In this document: positions 10,871-22,115 of the stretch, piece after piece
Layout: each line of letters opens with the position of its first letter
How positions within the stretch are numbered: the first letter of the stretch is position 1
NCBI GenBank assembly: GCA_030323885.1
Contig: CM059198.1
Location: 75,601,045 to 75,665,044, forward strand
Direction of reading: 5' to 3'
Length of the DNA: 64,000 nt
From: Branchipolynoe longqiensis
Lineage: Eukaryota > Annelida > Polychaeta > Phyllodocida > Polynoidae
Translations under genes and position numbers: made by a program
The notes under the pieces: model-generated
What the model saw: only the letters and a program-made list of their open reading frames with translations
Database searches by the model: none
Told to the model about the DNA's origin: nothing

Positions 10871-11066
10871 GTATATCTTCCAGTTCCCCTTAAGTTAAAT
10901 ATTCTGTAGGTTTAGTCCACTTCCGGCATTTATACTTGTAAACTTCTTATCTATGTATATGTGCTGTATAAGAAGTATATAATGTGCTGTACTAAGAAGT
11001 ATACGAGTATAAATACCTGAAGTGGGCTAAACTTCTATAATATATAAGGGGAACCGGAAGATATAC
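10871..11066. repeat. 196-bp imperfect palindrome
   Basis: GTATATCTTCCAGTTCCCCT pairs with AGGGGAACCGGAAGATATAC, and the inner TTTAGTCCACTTCCGGCATT with ATACCTGAAGTGGGCTAAA. It could be a small foldback element. Confidence 0.75.
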
Positions 11067-11103
11067 AATTGTATGTCTGTGATATATGAGTTATTTTAAT
11101 ACT

Positions 11104-11272
11104 ACTGTATTCTCGCAGGTTAGCGCCATGGGCGTTTAAATTGGCAAATCACTGAAGTGGGGTTTGGCGTTTACCCACACATAGGAGTTTAAGGGGTGGG
11201 CATTTACAAAATATTTGCCAAGTGGGGGATGGGCATTAACCCACACATGGGCGTTAACCGCGAGAATACAGT
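11104..11272. mobile_element. Small TIR element ACTGTATTCTCGC
   Basis: Left ACTGTATTCTCGCAGGTTAG, right GGGCGTTAACCGCGAGAATA then CAGT. CCCACACATNGG(C/A)GTT repeats inside. Confidence 0.65.
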
Positions 11273-11870
11273 CTATAGTGACACACGAGTAAACCCAATT
11301 GGTGCCTATTTAGGTGCTTGTACCACAAAACGGACATCTGGGTTGGGATGTCAGACAATGACGCTGCACCGTTGGAAGTGCTGCCTTTCCGAGTGCACAC
11401 AGGCCGGTCAAGGCAGGTTCATGGTGCATCGCAAGGTGGTCCACCACCATGTTACAACTACCTGGCAAACAATATTGGCAGTTGCCCATGCTGGTACCTT
11501 ATGACCGGTGACGGAAACACGCCACAGGCTTCCAGCTTGTGCCACTTACAACTGAGACATAATGTAACACCTTCGTACCTTGATCTTTGGCGCACCCATT
11601 ATGGAAATAGGATTAAGGAGAATTGCAAAAAATTAAAAAATTAAAAAGAGTTTCGAGTGCAGCAAGTTATTTCCTACATGCCGCCTGAAATCCTACACAT
11701 ACAAAAAATCACGCCTTCTTTTAATCAAGTATTCCCCTTTCTTGTTTAGTGTTTATGTCCAGAGTTTGTTTTGCCGCGGTTCTTTTTTTACTTCTCATGA
11801 TTGGAAATGTTTTTTGTTGTTGTTAATGTCACCAGCGACACACGATTTGCTGACGCGTCTTGTCTGAGTG

Positions 11871-12140
11871 GCAGCTGATGGAAGCCTTAAAGGCCATCTA
11901 ACGAACTGGTCACCTTGTCTGAGTGGCAGCTGATGGAAGCTTTAAAGGCCGTCTAACGAACTGGTCACCTTTTCTGATGGCAGCTGATGGAAGCTTTAAA
12001 GGCCGTCTAATGAACTGGTCACCTTGTCTGATGGCAGCTGATGGAAATTTTAAAGGCCGTCTAACGAACTGGTCACCTTGTCTGATGGCAGCTGATGGAA
12101 GCTTTAAAGGCCATCTAACGAACTGGTCACCTTGTCTGCA
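11871..12140. repeat. 54-bp minisatellite, 5 units
   Basis: Unit core TGATGGAAGCTTTAAAGGCC followed by GTCTAACGAACTGGTCACCT. Because 54 is divisible by 3, open frames of 80 codons appear on both strands. They are periodic and not gene-like. Confidence 0.9.
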
Positions 12141-12394
12141 CTCTCCCCCCACATATGTAGTTGCATAAACTGAAAACTGGCAAACGTATGCTTGGAGAGC
12201 ATTTGCCGGAGTACGGGTCGTCTCTCAGCGACCTATAGCTGGCCCTTTAAATAACTCATAGAAGAGAACAGGTGGTTTCATCAGGTTATGCAGATTAGCT
12301 GGTCATATTTGATTATGTAATTGTAAATAAGTAAATTTGGTTTGGTCATTCATATTGCCACATCTTGAAAACTAAGTACACACGCATATTTAGT

Positions 12395-12716
12395 ACTGGA
12401 CGCGATGGCCGAATCGGTAGAGCGCAGGCTTCCCGTATGGAAGGTCGGGAGTTTGAATTCCAACTGAGTCAAACTAATGACTTAGAAAAGTGATAGTTGT
12501 TAACTACCCTAGTGTTCGCCATTACTAGGATAGGGCAAGGACTGGTTAGTTCAGTATCCGGATAATGTGACTCAGTGGGATATCAGGTCATGTTGCCGAC
12601 GGCCTGGTCTCCCAGTGGGGCAGCACTATAAAGTCGCCATGAGTGCACTGTCCCAAGTTGATAGATATCCCCGTCTTGATTTGACCCTAGATGTTGCTAG
12701 GACGTAAAACAACAAA
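12395..12716 (+). mobile_element. SINE, full length
   Basis: Head TGGACGCGATGGCCGAATCG with GGTAGAGCGCAGG, ending GGACGTAAAACAACAAAG. It is the subtype closest to a recognisable tRNA. Confidence 0.85.
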
Positions 12717-13020
12717 GCTTTTTTTTTTAACATAAAAAAAATATATTAAAAAATTAATCAAATCAAAATTAATTAATTAATTAGAATTAAAACCTGCTAA
12801 TGAGATATGACAAACAGAAATAGCCGATCCCCAGTTACTGATGGCGTCAACTAGACCTGTCAGCTTGGACTACTCGCATAGTATACTGGACTTTGACAAA
12901 ACCTTAGTAAATGAGCTTTGCTAATTTCCGGTCAGGAAAGAAGAATGAAAGAAAGATGTGGCTCATGTCGTGTACTTTGTGTTGACAGGGACCTAGTTAA
13001 AAGGGCGGAGTTGAGTTTGT

Positions 13021-13201
13021 GAAGGAGGGGGGGGGGAGGGAGTCGGGGGGGGGGGGGGGGTCTCTGCTGACATTTGCTGGGTCTAGTTGTAAAAATGACT
13101 TTTGTTTTTGAGACGGAGTGGTTGTGAAGACATGTCTAGGTGTCTGGCGGTGTGACTTCCGGTAACCTCCCGGTGTGAACTACTCCGAGGGTCTCACGTG
13201 C

Positions 13202-13232
<31 letters not shown>

Positions 13233-13235
13233 CGA
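13021..13235. repeat. G-tract and C-tract/(CA)n
   Basis: A G-run near 13045-13060 and a C-run at 13201-13218 followed by CA repeats. Otherwise unassigned. Confidence 0.7.
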
Positions 13236-13352
13236 CAATAACAAAGCCTAATCATTGTCACTATTTTATTTCGTGTGAAAATTGGTCAATAAATTAACTA
13301 ATCACTCCGTGACAAAGCAAACCAAACCTGCACACACAAGCAAGGGAATTTT

Positions 13353-13948
13353 CTTTGTTTGTTGTGGTTTTATGTCCTGACAACATTTAAGGTCATATCA
13401 GGATCGATATCGACTTGTGACTGTGTGTTCTGTTGGTGGTCTTTATAGTGCTTCCCCATTGGGAGATCAGGCTTACTTGCACCATGATCCGATATCCCAA
13501 TCAGTTATATTATCCGGGTCCGATTGGGGCCTGGAAAGTCTTGAAAAGGCTTGAAATTCATTTGCCTCATTTCAAGGCCTTGAAAAGCATTGGATTTAAC
13601 CTATTTTGGGTAATTAGACGCCTTGGATCCCTTTAAAATTAAACTGTCCCCACTTCTCTAAATTAGTCTGAAGTCACCATTCGGAATGGTGATTTCAGAC
13701 TAAATCCAAATGTAAATAAGTCTTGAATTCCTCTCAAAAACAGCCGTGAAATAGCGTTGAATTCCATATCTTCACATGTGTACGGACATTAACCTCATAT
13801 TGAGCTAACCAGTCCTTGCCATATCCTCTCAATGCCAAGCGCCAGGTGATAAGTATACACTTTGCAAGACACTGGTTGACCAGGGTTTGAACCCACGACC
13901 TTCTGCACGAGAAGAGAGCCAGTGCTCTTAGCGATTTGGCCAGCCCTT
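13353..13948 (-). mobile_element. SINE split by a 271-bp TIR-type insertion
   Basis: Tail and body occupy 13353-13516, and body plus head occupy 13788-13948. Between them lies an unrelated element (13517-13787). Confidence 0.8.
13517..13787 (+). mobile_element. Small hAT-like MITE within a SINE, with an internal hairpin
   Basis: Near-duplicated flanks ATTATCCG (13509-13516) and ATTAACCT (13788-13795) match at 6 of 8 positions. It is rich in CTTGAAA/CCTGGAAAG motifs as in 27999-28404. Bases 13663-13703 form an almost perfect 20-bp stem (TTAGTCTGAA...TTCAGACTAA). Confidence 0.55.
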
Positions 13949-14047
13949 GTGGTGCTTATGTAACAATAGAAATGTTATTCTGATGATTGGCACTCAGTCC
14001 TCACAATACGGGTAGTCCAAATTACGCCTCTTCCTCAGGAAAAACTG

Positions 14048-14083
14048 ACGCTGTGACCGAGCACGCCGGGTCACAGCAACAGC
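14048..14083. repeat. Hairpin related to 8885-8918, opposite orientation
   Basis: GCTGTGACC...GGTCACAGC, with matching flank CCTCAGGAA-AACTGA. The stem differs from its relative by paired changes. Confidence 0.7.
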
Positions 14084-14164
14084 TTACATGGCGGAAGGTG
14101 GGGGAGGTGGTGAATACACACGCAGCATGATACAACAAGTGGTATTTATCTTTAAAAAAAAAAA

Positions 14165-15437
14165 TTTAATTTCTTTTTTATTGAGGCGGTATTTATACTG
14201 TCCATAGCATATAAGCCTAGGTACCCAGGCTTGTTTTCAATGCTGGCCAGTTGTAGTGTTGGTGTTATCTTAACACACAGTAACTATCTTAACACACAGT
14301 AACTGCTGATGAGGTATTTGATTGCCTGCATTTCAGTAGCAGATAGATAATTGGTTGGTGCCTATGTTAGTTTTTTTGGATTTTCTTGGCATATATGTAT
14401 TTTATTTTGTTCTACTCTTATTACTAGACTATCCTACTCCTATTTACATATCATAGGCTTGTATGTAGCTGTGTGGTGTATTATCTGGCTATTCTTGGCA
14501 TGGTTACCTTCCATTGGGCATCCCTCTGGTGGGCCGTGACATATAACATGCCCCTTTGCAGTGCAGCTTAGTGGGAGTTTCCTAGCCTAATTTGCTCAGA
14601 TATTTTTTGTAATTTTTTAGGTCAGGAATTTGTCATTCCTTTGCCGTTTGGGCATTCCACACCTTGGCAGCCATTTCCAGCATGCTTCTCTCATGAGCTT
14701 TTATTTGGCTTCTGGTCTGCTTCAGTAGTGGCGCATTATTTGATCTCATAGCCCTTTGCGGTTTTGTTCGGAGTTTATTGTTTTGACTGTAGCTATATGC
14801 TAGTGTTTTCAAATAAATTCTTCTTCTATTTTCTAGTAATTTCACTTTGGTTCTTTTGTGTATGTCATAGGTGGGGTGCAGCTTGTCTACTCTTAGACAG
14901 ACTTTTAGGGCTCTGTTCTGCAGTGTTTGCAGTATTTTTAGTAGTTCTTTTCTCGCACCCATGTAGTTTACATCTCCATAGTCAAAATAGGGGAGCACCA
15001 TGCCCTTGAAGATTTTTATTGACATTTCTTGAGTCATGTAGTCTTTTAGCTTTGCAAATAGCCACAGTTTGTGGTTTACTTTCTGGATAATTTCATTTAT
15101 ACATAGGTTGTAGTTTAGTTGGCTGTCCAACTCAAGGCCTAGGTATTTGTAATGGTCTACATTTTCTAATGTTTGGTTTCCTAACTTACAGTGTAGTTTT
15201 CTTTCTGGCATTTGTTTATGTGAGAAGAGTACTGTTTTTGATTTGCTTGTGTTGATGGTTATTTTGTTGGACTCACACCACTCGTCTAGTTTTAGTAGGA
15301 GTTTATTTAGTTTAGTTATTACCTCTTCTGTGGTGCCATTTGCGTATATGACTGTCATCTGCATATAGTTGGAGGCACTCAGTTTGCAACCATTTTCCTA
15401 AATCGTTTATATAGATTATAAAGAGTAATGTAGGTTA
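14165..15437 (-). mobile_element. 5'-truncated LINE (CR1/L2/Jockey-like RT C-terminus plus 3' UTR)
   Basis: Read on the minus strand, the element opens within RT at LLFIIYINDL and then LQLYADD (15354-15365). The frame shifts right after YADD, and the continuation is open from 15364 to 14633. It includes the typical C-terminal blocks KTVLFSHK, VDHYKYLGLELD, VLPYFDYGDVNYMG and LQTLQNRALKVCL. A TGA follows, with a few more in-frame coding-like codons to about 14584. A 3' UTR of roughly 400 bases ends in an A-rich tail at 14165. The 5' end and endonuclease are missing, so this is a dead insertion. The second copy of the 3' end is at 54690. Confidence 0.88.
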
Positions 15438-15572
15438 ATCTAATGTAATATATTTACGACTGCAATCTATATTATAAAGAAAGAAGTATAGCAATAAGCC
15501 TACAAAGTTTGGTTGTCATGAGGCAAGTCGTTCTAGATGACCAATCAATGCAGCTAATTGTAATGAGTTCAG

Positions 15573-15735
15573 GATTAGGATGACCGAATGAGTTGTGCAC
15601 GCGCTCTCCATGTCGCAGGTCATGGCTTCGGTGCCAGGCCATGTTAAAAGAATGACTTTCAAATGTATACATGTACTTATCGCTACCTAGCCTGGCAATC
15701 AGCATTATATATGAGTAGGATAGGATAAGGCGTAG
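15573..15735 (+). mobile_element. SINE 5' fragment
   Basis: GATGACCGAATGAGTT head through CTACCTAGCCTGGCAATCAG and GTAGGATAGG; tail absent. Confidence 0.6.
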
Positions 15736-15849
15736 AGGAATAAGGAAGATCAATTGTTTGCAATTGAAATACCCCCTACTTAATTCATGAATGTAAAAGT
15801 GATGGGGGAACAGTAGTGGTCCAGTGTAGCCTGTGCTACACCTCAATCA

Positions 15850-17275
15850 CACACACCTACACCCCACCAAACACCAGCACCACACACCTACACCACCAAA
15901 ACACATACCACACACCTAAACCCTCACCACACACCTAAACCCTCACCACACCTACACCCTCACCACACACCTACACCACCACCACACACCTATACCACCA
16001 CACTCCTACACCTCCACCACATCCCTAAACCCTCACCACACACCTACACCCCCACCACACACATACACCACACATCTACACCCCCACCACACCCCGAAGC
16101 CGTCACCACACACCTACACCCCCATCACACACACACACAACACACCTACATCCCCACCACACCCCTAAACCCTCACCAGACAAATACACCCCAACCACAC
16201 ACACACACCTACACCCCCACCACATCCAGACCCCCCACCACACACCTACACCCCACCACACACCTAAACCCCCACCACATCCTAAACCCTCACCACACAC
16301 CCACCACACACCTACACCCCAACCACACATACACCACATCCCCAAACCCCCACCACACACCTACACCCCCACCACACCCCTAAAGCCTCACCACACACCC
16401 AACACTCCTACACCCCAACCACACACAGACCTACACCCCCACCACATCCCTAAACCCCCACCACACACCTACACCACCACACACTCACTTACACCCCCAC
16501 CACATCCCTAAACCCTCACCAGACACCTACACCTCCACCACACCCCTAAGCCCTCACCACCCACCCACCACACACCACATCCCTAAACCCCCACCACACA
16601 CCTACACCCCCCACCACACAGCTACACCCCCACCACACCCCTAAGCCCTCACCACAGACCCAACACACACCTACACCCCCACCAAACACCACCACCAAAC
16701 ACCACCACACACCTACACCACCAAAACACATACCACACACCTAAACCCTCACCACGCACCTACACCCCCACCACACACCTATACCGCACCTCACACCTAC
16801 ACCTACACCCACACCACACACCTACACCCCACCACACACCTACACCCCACCACACACCTACACCACCACACACATACACCCCCACCACACACATACACCA
16901 CCACACACCACACTCTTACACCTCCACCACATCCCTAAACCCTCACCACACACCTACACCCCCACCACACCCCTAAGCCATCACCACACACCTACACCCC
17001 CACCACACAACCACACCACACCTACACCCCCACCACACAACCACACCACACACCTACACCCCTAAACTCTCACCACACACCTACACCCCAACCACACACA
17101 CACACCACATCCCTAAACCCCCACCACACACCTACACCCCACCACACCCCTAAACCATCACAACACACCCAACACACCTACACCTCCACCACACACATAC
17201 CTACACCCCCCACCACACACATACCTACACCCCCCACCACATCCTTAAACCCCCAGCAACACACACACACACCTA
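15850..17275. repeat. 1.4-kb satellite of CACCACACACCTACACCCC type
   Basis: C/A-only strand with variable units such as ATCCCTAAACCC(T/C)CACCACACACC. No constant period, so an evolved microsatellite cluster. Confidence 0.92.
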
Positions 17276-17437
17276 CACCCTTCTATCCAACCATGATGGC
17301 CGACTTGGACCGGGAACGGGTGCTGCCACCAAGTGTAAAGTGAGAGAACTGCCTCATGAAAGCTCCCCATTGTTACGGCAGTAGTTTAGAATATGCCGAC
17401 TGGAAATATTACCACTTGCAGGGATGCCCTTTGGTGT

Positions 17438-17791
17438 CATACATACATGCATACATACATACATACATACATACATACATACATACATACATACATACAT
17501 ACATACATACATACATACTTACACACATACATATATTGTATACATACACACACATATACACACACATATATACAAACATATATTCACACATACACACACA
17601 TGCATGCAGACATACATACATACATGCATACATACATACATGCAGACATACATACACACATACAATGATACATACATACATACATACATACATACATACA
17701 TACATACATACATACATACATACATACATACATACATACATACACATAAACACATACATATACACACATATACAGATAGATACACGATACA
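17438..17791. repeat. (ACAT)n microsatellite
   Basis: Mixed ACAT/ACAC/GCAT units up to a SINE head. Confidence 0.95.
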
Positions 17792-18118
17792 GACCGGCAC
17801 GGTGGCCGAATCAGAGCACAGGCCTCGCATGCGGAAGATCGGGACTTCGCGAGTTCGGTTCCCGGTCGAGTCAAACCAATGACTTAAAAATTGATACTTG
17901 TCGCTTCCTAGCATGGTGCTCAGCATTATCAGGATAGGGCAAGGGCTGGTTAGCTCGGTGTCAGGATAATGTGACTGAGTGGGATATCAGGTCATGGTGC
18001 CGGCGGCCTGATTTCCCAGTGGGGCAGCACTATAAAATGGCCATGAGTGCATACTGTCGCAAGTCGGTACCCGTCCTGATATGACCTTAGCTTTTGCTAG
18101 GATGTAAAAAAACAAACA
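17792..18118 (+). mobile_element. SINE between two ACAT arrays
   Basis: Head GACCGGCACGGTGGCCGAAT with B box AGTTCGGTTCCCGGTCGAGT. The tail GGATGTAAAAAAACAAACAT passes directly into an ACAT microsatellite. Confidence 0.83.
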
Positions 18119-18440
18119 TACACATACATACACATGCATGCATACATACATACATACATACATGCATACACTTACATGCATACACATACATACATGCATA
18201 CACATACACGCATACATACATACATGCATGCATGCGTGCATACATACATACATACATACATACATACATTCATACATACATACACACATACACACATACA
18301 TACATACATACATACACACACATATACATACATACATACATACATACATACATACATACATACATACATACATACATACATACACACATACACACATACA
18401 TACATACATACATACACACACACATACACACACATACACT
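18119..18440. repeat. (ACAT)n microsatellite
   Basis: Continues from the SINE tail; ends (ACAC)n. Confidence 0.95.
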
Positions 18441-18802
18441 GTTACAACAAATCTGCAGTTGGTAGCAGCTCACTGCACCCGTGCACACCGTTTTGTAGAT
18501 GATTTCCAACACTAACCTGCCCCCTGATGGCAGTGGCGAGAACTACTGTTATTACACAACGCCCGTCCCGTGCCCCTGCGTCGTGACTTTGACAGTGCCC
18601 TTACGCCGTCTTCCAGTCATCACTCCGTAGATCATCCCACGGCAATGTGCCCCTCCCCTTTCAGGAATGTCCCCCCTCCGCACCACCTCCCCGCCGCACC
18701 CTCCTCACCACCTCCCCGCCGCACCCAGCACCCTCCTCACCACGGCCCCGGTTCGATGTCCTACACACGCTCAGATACACTACGCGGTCATTCCACTCAG
18801 TC
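18441..18802. other. Unassigned, C-rich
   Basis: CCTCCCCGCCGCACCC occurs twice (18686, 18711). No gene seen. Confidence 0.4.
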
Positions 18803-19027
18803 ACTGGACGCGGTCAAACCGATGCCTTATAAAGTCGCTACCTATCCTGGTGCTCGGCATTAATAGGATAGGGCAAGGACTGGTGAGCTCAGTGTCCGGA
18901 TAATGTGATGGTCTGGTGTCCCAGTGGGGCAGCATTATAAAGTCGCCATGAGTGCACACTGTCACAAGTCAGTACCTGTCATGTTATGTACATAGATGTT
19001 GCTAGGACGTAAAACAAACAAACAACA
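18803..19027 (+). mobile_element. SINE with internal deletions
   Basis: Head fragment TGGACGCGGTCAAACCGATG has lost the B-box region. Body and tail are present. Confidence 0.7.
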
Positions 19028-19083
19028 GTCCACTCCCAGTCAGCATACGCCTCCCCGCCTGCCGCCCTGCGTCCGATGTTCTC

Positions 19084-19492
19084 ATCACATCATCATCATT
19101 ATCATCATGCTGTCGGTCGCGATGCGACAAAGACTGCTTTCATTACTTTACTGCCGCTCTCCATTTAGCTGATTTCATGAAAGCTGCCTGCAAAAGTGTT
19201 GAAGTGCTGCTGGCTTTTGCAAGTTACCAGCGGCACTCTCTCGGGGAGCAAATAGAGGTTTCGCACCGGCAAGAACATGTCCAGACAGGCGCAAAACTAT
19301 TTGTCCCTGCAGTGGCTGGTCGGGAGATGTTGGGAGTTCCATACATCAACCGCCCTTAATGCTGCCACAGTGACATGGTTTTCTGTTTAGGGTTTGCTCC
19401 CTTAGCCTTCGGTTCTGTCAAGAACCTGTACCACAAGGCAGTGCTTTACAACTCTGCCAGGCAGGGGCGTCAAACTCCCTGAGGTATTGCAA
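19084..19492 (-). repeat. Repeat X, copy 2
   Basis: This is the longest clean copy. It has the (ATG)n tail on its + strand left side and the shared end CAGGGGCGTCAAACTCCCTG near 19485. No protein could be assigned; its short open frames are not conserved between copies. Confidence 0.7.
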
Positions 19493-20006
19493 TACCTGAA
19501 ATACCTGCATACCTGCACATAGTGATGCCTTTACTCTGACATGTTTACTCGCAAATAACTGTCTGTGGTAGCTAATATAGCAGAGGTGCCAAGTCTGTCA
19601 AATGTAGCAAAATAACCCCAAATCACCATTTCCTGCTTTTAATCTATAATCTCCCGCCAGTTTAGTTTTTTTAACGCATATTTTTCATCAGATTGCACCA
19701 TTTTTTTAAATCACATTTTTTCCTCATTTTCTCGGGGAGCCCCCTGACCAGCCCTCCCCATCCCCACTCCTTCGGCCATGCTATTTCTCCCTATTTACAA
19801 TTGATGTATTACTGAGATCTGCCTACTCGCTACCTACTTGGCACCTCTGAAATAACAACATACACTATTTAAGCAGTCATTAATTATTAAGTAATAAATA
19901 CATTAGTACCTTTCGACACTAGTGTTACTGTACTAATTAAAACACAGGCTATAATAACAGTCACCCTCACAACAATAATGCCCTCAAAAGTAACAGAATG
20001 GAACTC
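19493..20006. other. Unassigned AT-rich sequence
   Basis: No coding or structural signal recognised. Confidence 0.4.
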
Positions 20007-20165
20007 CAGTAAAACCTCTCTAAATCGACAGACGTTGGGACTGACTTAGTGGTCCATTTAGGGAGTTAGAATATGGTTACAATGGTATTGTTGGGACCCA
20101 AATAAAGCGCTGGATATAGGGGAGTGGTCGGTCTGTGGAGGTGGTCGGTTAGAGAGGTTTTACTG
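20007..20165 (+). mobile_element. pogo/Tigger-like MITE, 159 bp
   Basis: CAGTAAAACCTCTCTAA at the left and TTAGAGAGGTTTTACTG at the right form perfect 17-bp TIRs. TA is present at the right and mutated (TC) at the left. Shares GGTGGTCGGTTAGAG with the 24286 copy. Confidence 0.8.
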
Positions 20166-20364
20166 TAATTTCCACATGCACCGAGGTGAGTGCGTTGTGT
20201 ACAGAGGTCGGGTATTTGTTTGTAGGCCGGGCTGTGGTCCCTTGGTGATGATGTAGTGTGGTAAGAACTTAAGCTGGCTTATTTATGTGTGCCACTTGAC
20301 AAATGTAACTAAGCAGTGAACAGTGTGCTCCTGTGTGGGTGTGCTCGTCGTGTGTGTGGTTTGT

Positions 20365-20970
20365 GTGCCTGTTTTGATATTCGTGGGAGTGGTTGTGGGT
20401 GGGTGTGGTTGTGTTATGTTTTGCTCTATATGGTTGTGTGCGTGTTTTGGTATTCGTGGGAGTGGTTGTGGGTGGGTGTGGTTGTGTTATGTTTTGCTCT
20501 ATATGGTTGTGTGCGTGTTTTGGTATTCGTGGGAGTGGTTGTGGGTGGGTGTGGTTGTGTTATGTTTTGCTCTATATGGTTGTGGGCGTGTTTTGGTATT
20601 CATGGGAGTGGTTGTGGGTGGGTGTGGTTGTGTTATGTTTTGCTCTATATGGTTGTGTGCGTGTTTTGGTATTTGTGGGAGTGGTTGTGGGTGGGTGTGG
20701 TTGTGTTATGTTTTGCTCTATATGGTTGTGGGCGTGTTTTGGTATTCGTGGGAGTGGTTGTGGGTGGGTGTGGTTGTGTTATGTTTTGCTCTATATGGTT
20801 GTGTGCGTGTTTTTGTATTCGTGGGAGTGGTTGTGGGTGGGTGTGGTTGTGTTATGTTTTGCTCTATAAGGTTGTGTGCGTGTTTTTGTATTCGTGGGAG
20901 TGGTTGTGGGTGGGTGTGGTTCTGTTATGTCTTGCTGTATATGGTTGTATGCATGTTTTGGTGTGGGTGG
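20365..20970. repeat. 73-bp GT-rich minisatellite, about 8 units
   Basis: Unit starts GTTTTGGTATTCGTGGGAGT and ends GCTCTATATGGTTGTGTGCG. Since 73 is one more than a multiple of three, each frame cycles through all phases and all three + frames stay open (up to 237 codons). Units are nearly identical. Confidence 0.93.
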
Positions 20971-21036
20971 TTGTGGTCATGTGGGTGATTATCTTGGGGG
21001 TGGTTGTGTGTGTATCTGTTTGGATTTAATGCCTGC

Positions 21037-21365
21037 TTTGTGACCAGAGTGTGCTGTGGTTGGGTTGTGGGGTGGTGTATTTGTATGTGTGGCTGTGGTT
21101 GTGTGTGTTCTGTTTGGATTTAATGCCTGCTTTGCGACCAGGGTGCGTTGTGTGTGTTCTGTTTGGAGTCTACTTTACGACCAGAGTGCGCTGTGTTTGG
21201 GGTGTGGGGGGTGTATTTGTATGTGTGGCTGTGGTTGTGTGTGTTCTGTTTGGAGTCTACTTTGTGGCCAGAGTGTGCTGTGGTCGGGTTGAGGGGGTGT
21301 ATTTGTATGTGTGGCTGTGGTTGTGCGTGTTCTGTTTGGAGTCTACTTTGTGACCACAGTGTCAT
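21037..21365. repeat. Roughly 95-bp GT-rich minisatellite, about 4 units
   Basis: TGTATTTGTATGTGTGGCTG and TGTTCTGTTTGGAGTCTACT recur, with CGACCAGAGTGCGCTGTG variants. It continues the GT-rich domain. Confidence 0.85.
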
Positions 21366-21461
21366 GTGGTCGCGCGTCACTTGCGTTGTTATGTACTAGT
21401 GTGTTGTCGCCAAAAGACAAAAAACCATCTGTTTACACGTACCGCTCTCGACCGTCACACA

Positions 21462-21494
21462 ACAGGAAGTGGCCGTGACGTCACACCGGAAGTG
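21462..21494 (+). promoter_or_regulatory. Candidate promoter module: CRE flanked by ETS-type sites
   Basis: A perfect palindromic CRE, TGACGTCA, lies at 21476-21483. ACAGGAAGTG lies just upstream and ACCGGAAGTG just downstream (21485-21494). CRE plus CCGGAAGT is a common arrangement in TATA-less animal promoters, and the following 60 bases are CpG-rich. No exon could be attached to it, so a chance cluster remains possible. Confidence 0.4.
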
Positions 21495-21664
21495 TATGTG
21501 GAGCAGCGTCTATTCGACAAATAACACGGTGCCGGGCTGGCGGCTCGGGGTGTCGTCTGCTTGTGTTGTTTGTTGTGTTGTGATGTGATTCTGTGTCTGC
21601 TGTGTAGATAAAAGATTTACCCATACCCAGAGATGGGGGGGGGGATTACATCCTAGTCTAAATA

Positions 21665-21720
21665 CGTTTGTTTTTTGTTGTTTTACGTCTTAGCAACATC
21701 TGTGGTCATATCAGGACGGG
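21665..21720 (-). mobile_element. SINE tail fragment
   Basis: (GTTT), GTTTTACGTCTTAGCAACAT and GGTCATATCAGGACGGG only. Confidence 0.65.
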
Positions 21721-21808
21721 GGTTAGCAAACACTGCTTCAAATAGCAATTAACTGTGGAGGTAGTGGTTCCAAAGCACACTATTTATCTACTATTGGTGC
21801 AAAGTTGA

Positions 21809-22115
21809 CAGGGATGAAATATCTCCGCGATTCCACGGATTTCCAAGATTTTTCAATCACGCAGCATGATTAACATATAGGCTCTACTGTTTTACGCTGC
21901 AGCACCATCAGCATATACTAATATGTAGTGCAGACGCCGGAGCACTATCAGCGTATACTATTAATACATGCTTCAAATGGCGCAGCACTATCAGCGTATA
22001 CCAATATATATGATACCCAACTTCCGGGAATTTTCTGCAATTCCCTGACAATGCTAAACCTATGGGAGAATATCAGCATTTCTGTTTTTTTCCCCGGAGA
22101 CCACTTTCATCCCTG
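21809..22115 (+). mobile_element. CAGGG-type MITE, subtype with CGCAGCACTATCAGCG repeats
   Basis: CAGGGATGAAATATCTCCGC left, CCGGAGACCACTTTCATCCC right. The centre holds three or four copies of a roughly 45-bp GCAGCACTATCAGCGTATAC unit in place of the SINE-like segment. Confidence 0.75.

Noticed and set aside
11910..12168. Overlapping 80-codon frames on both strands with an 18-residue repeat
   Set aside because: Five copies of a 54-bp unit, no other protein features.
12395..12470. Possible genuine tRNA gene (GGCCGAATCGGTAGAGCGCAGG...)
   Set aside because: It continues into the SINE body and tail, and the acceptor stem is not closed. It is the SINE head.
14764..15009. Plus-strand 81-codon open frame
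   Set aside because: Antisense shadow of the minus-strand LINE RT.
15850..17275. Possible CRISPR-like or regularly spaced array
   Set aside because: Unit lengths are irregular, there are no unique spacers, and the context is eukaryotic.
20316..21029. Cysteine/tryptophan-rich open frames of 237 and 221 codons
   Set aside because: Explained by a 73-bp tandem unit without stops; all three frames are open.
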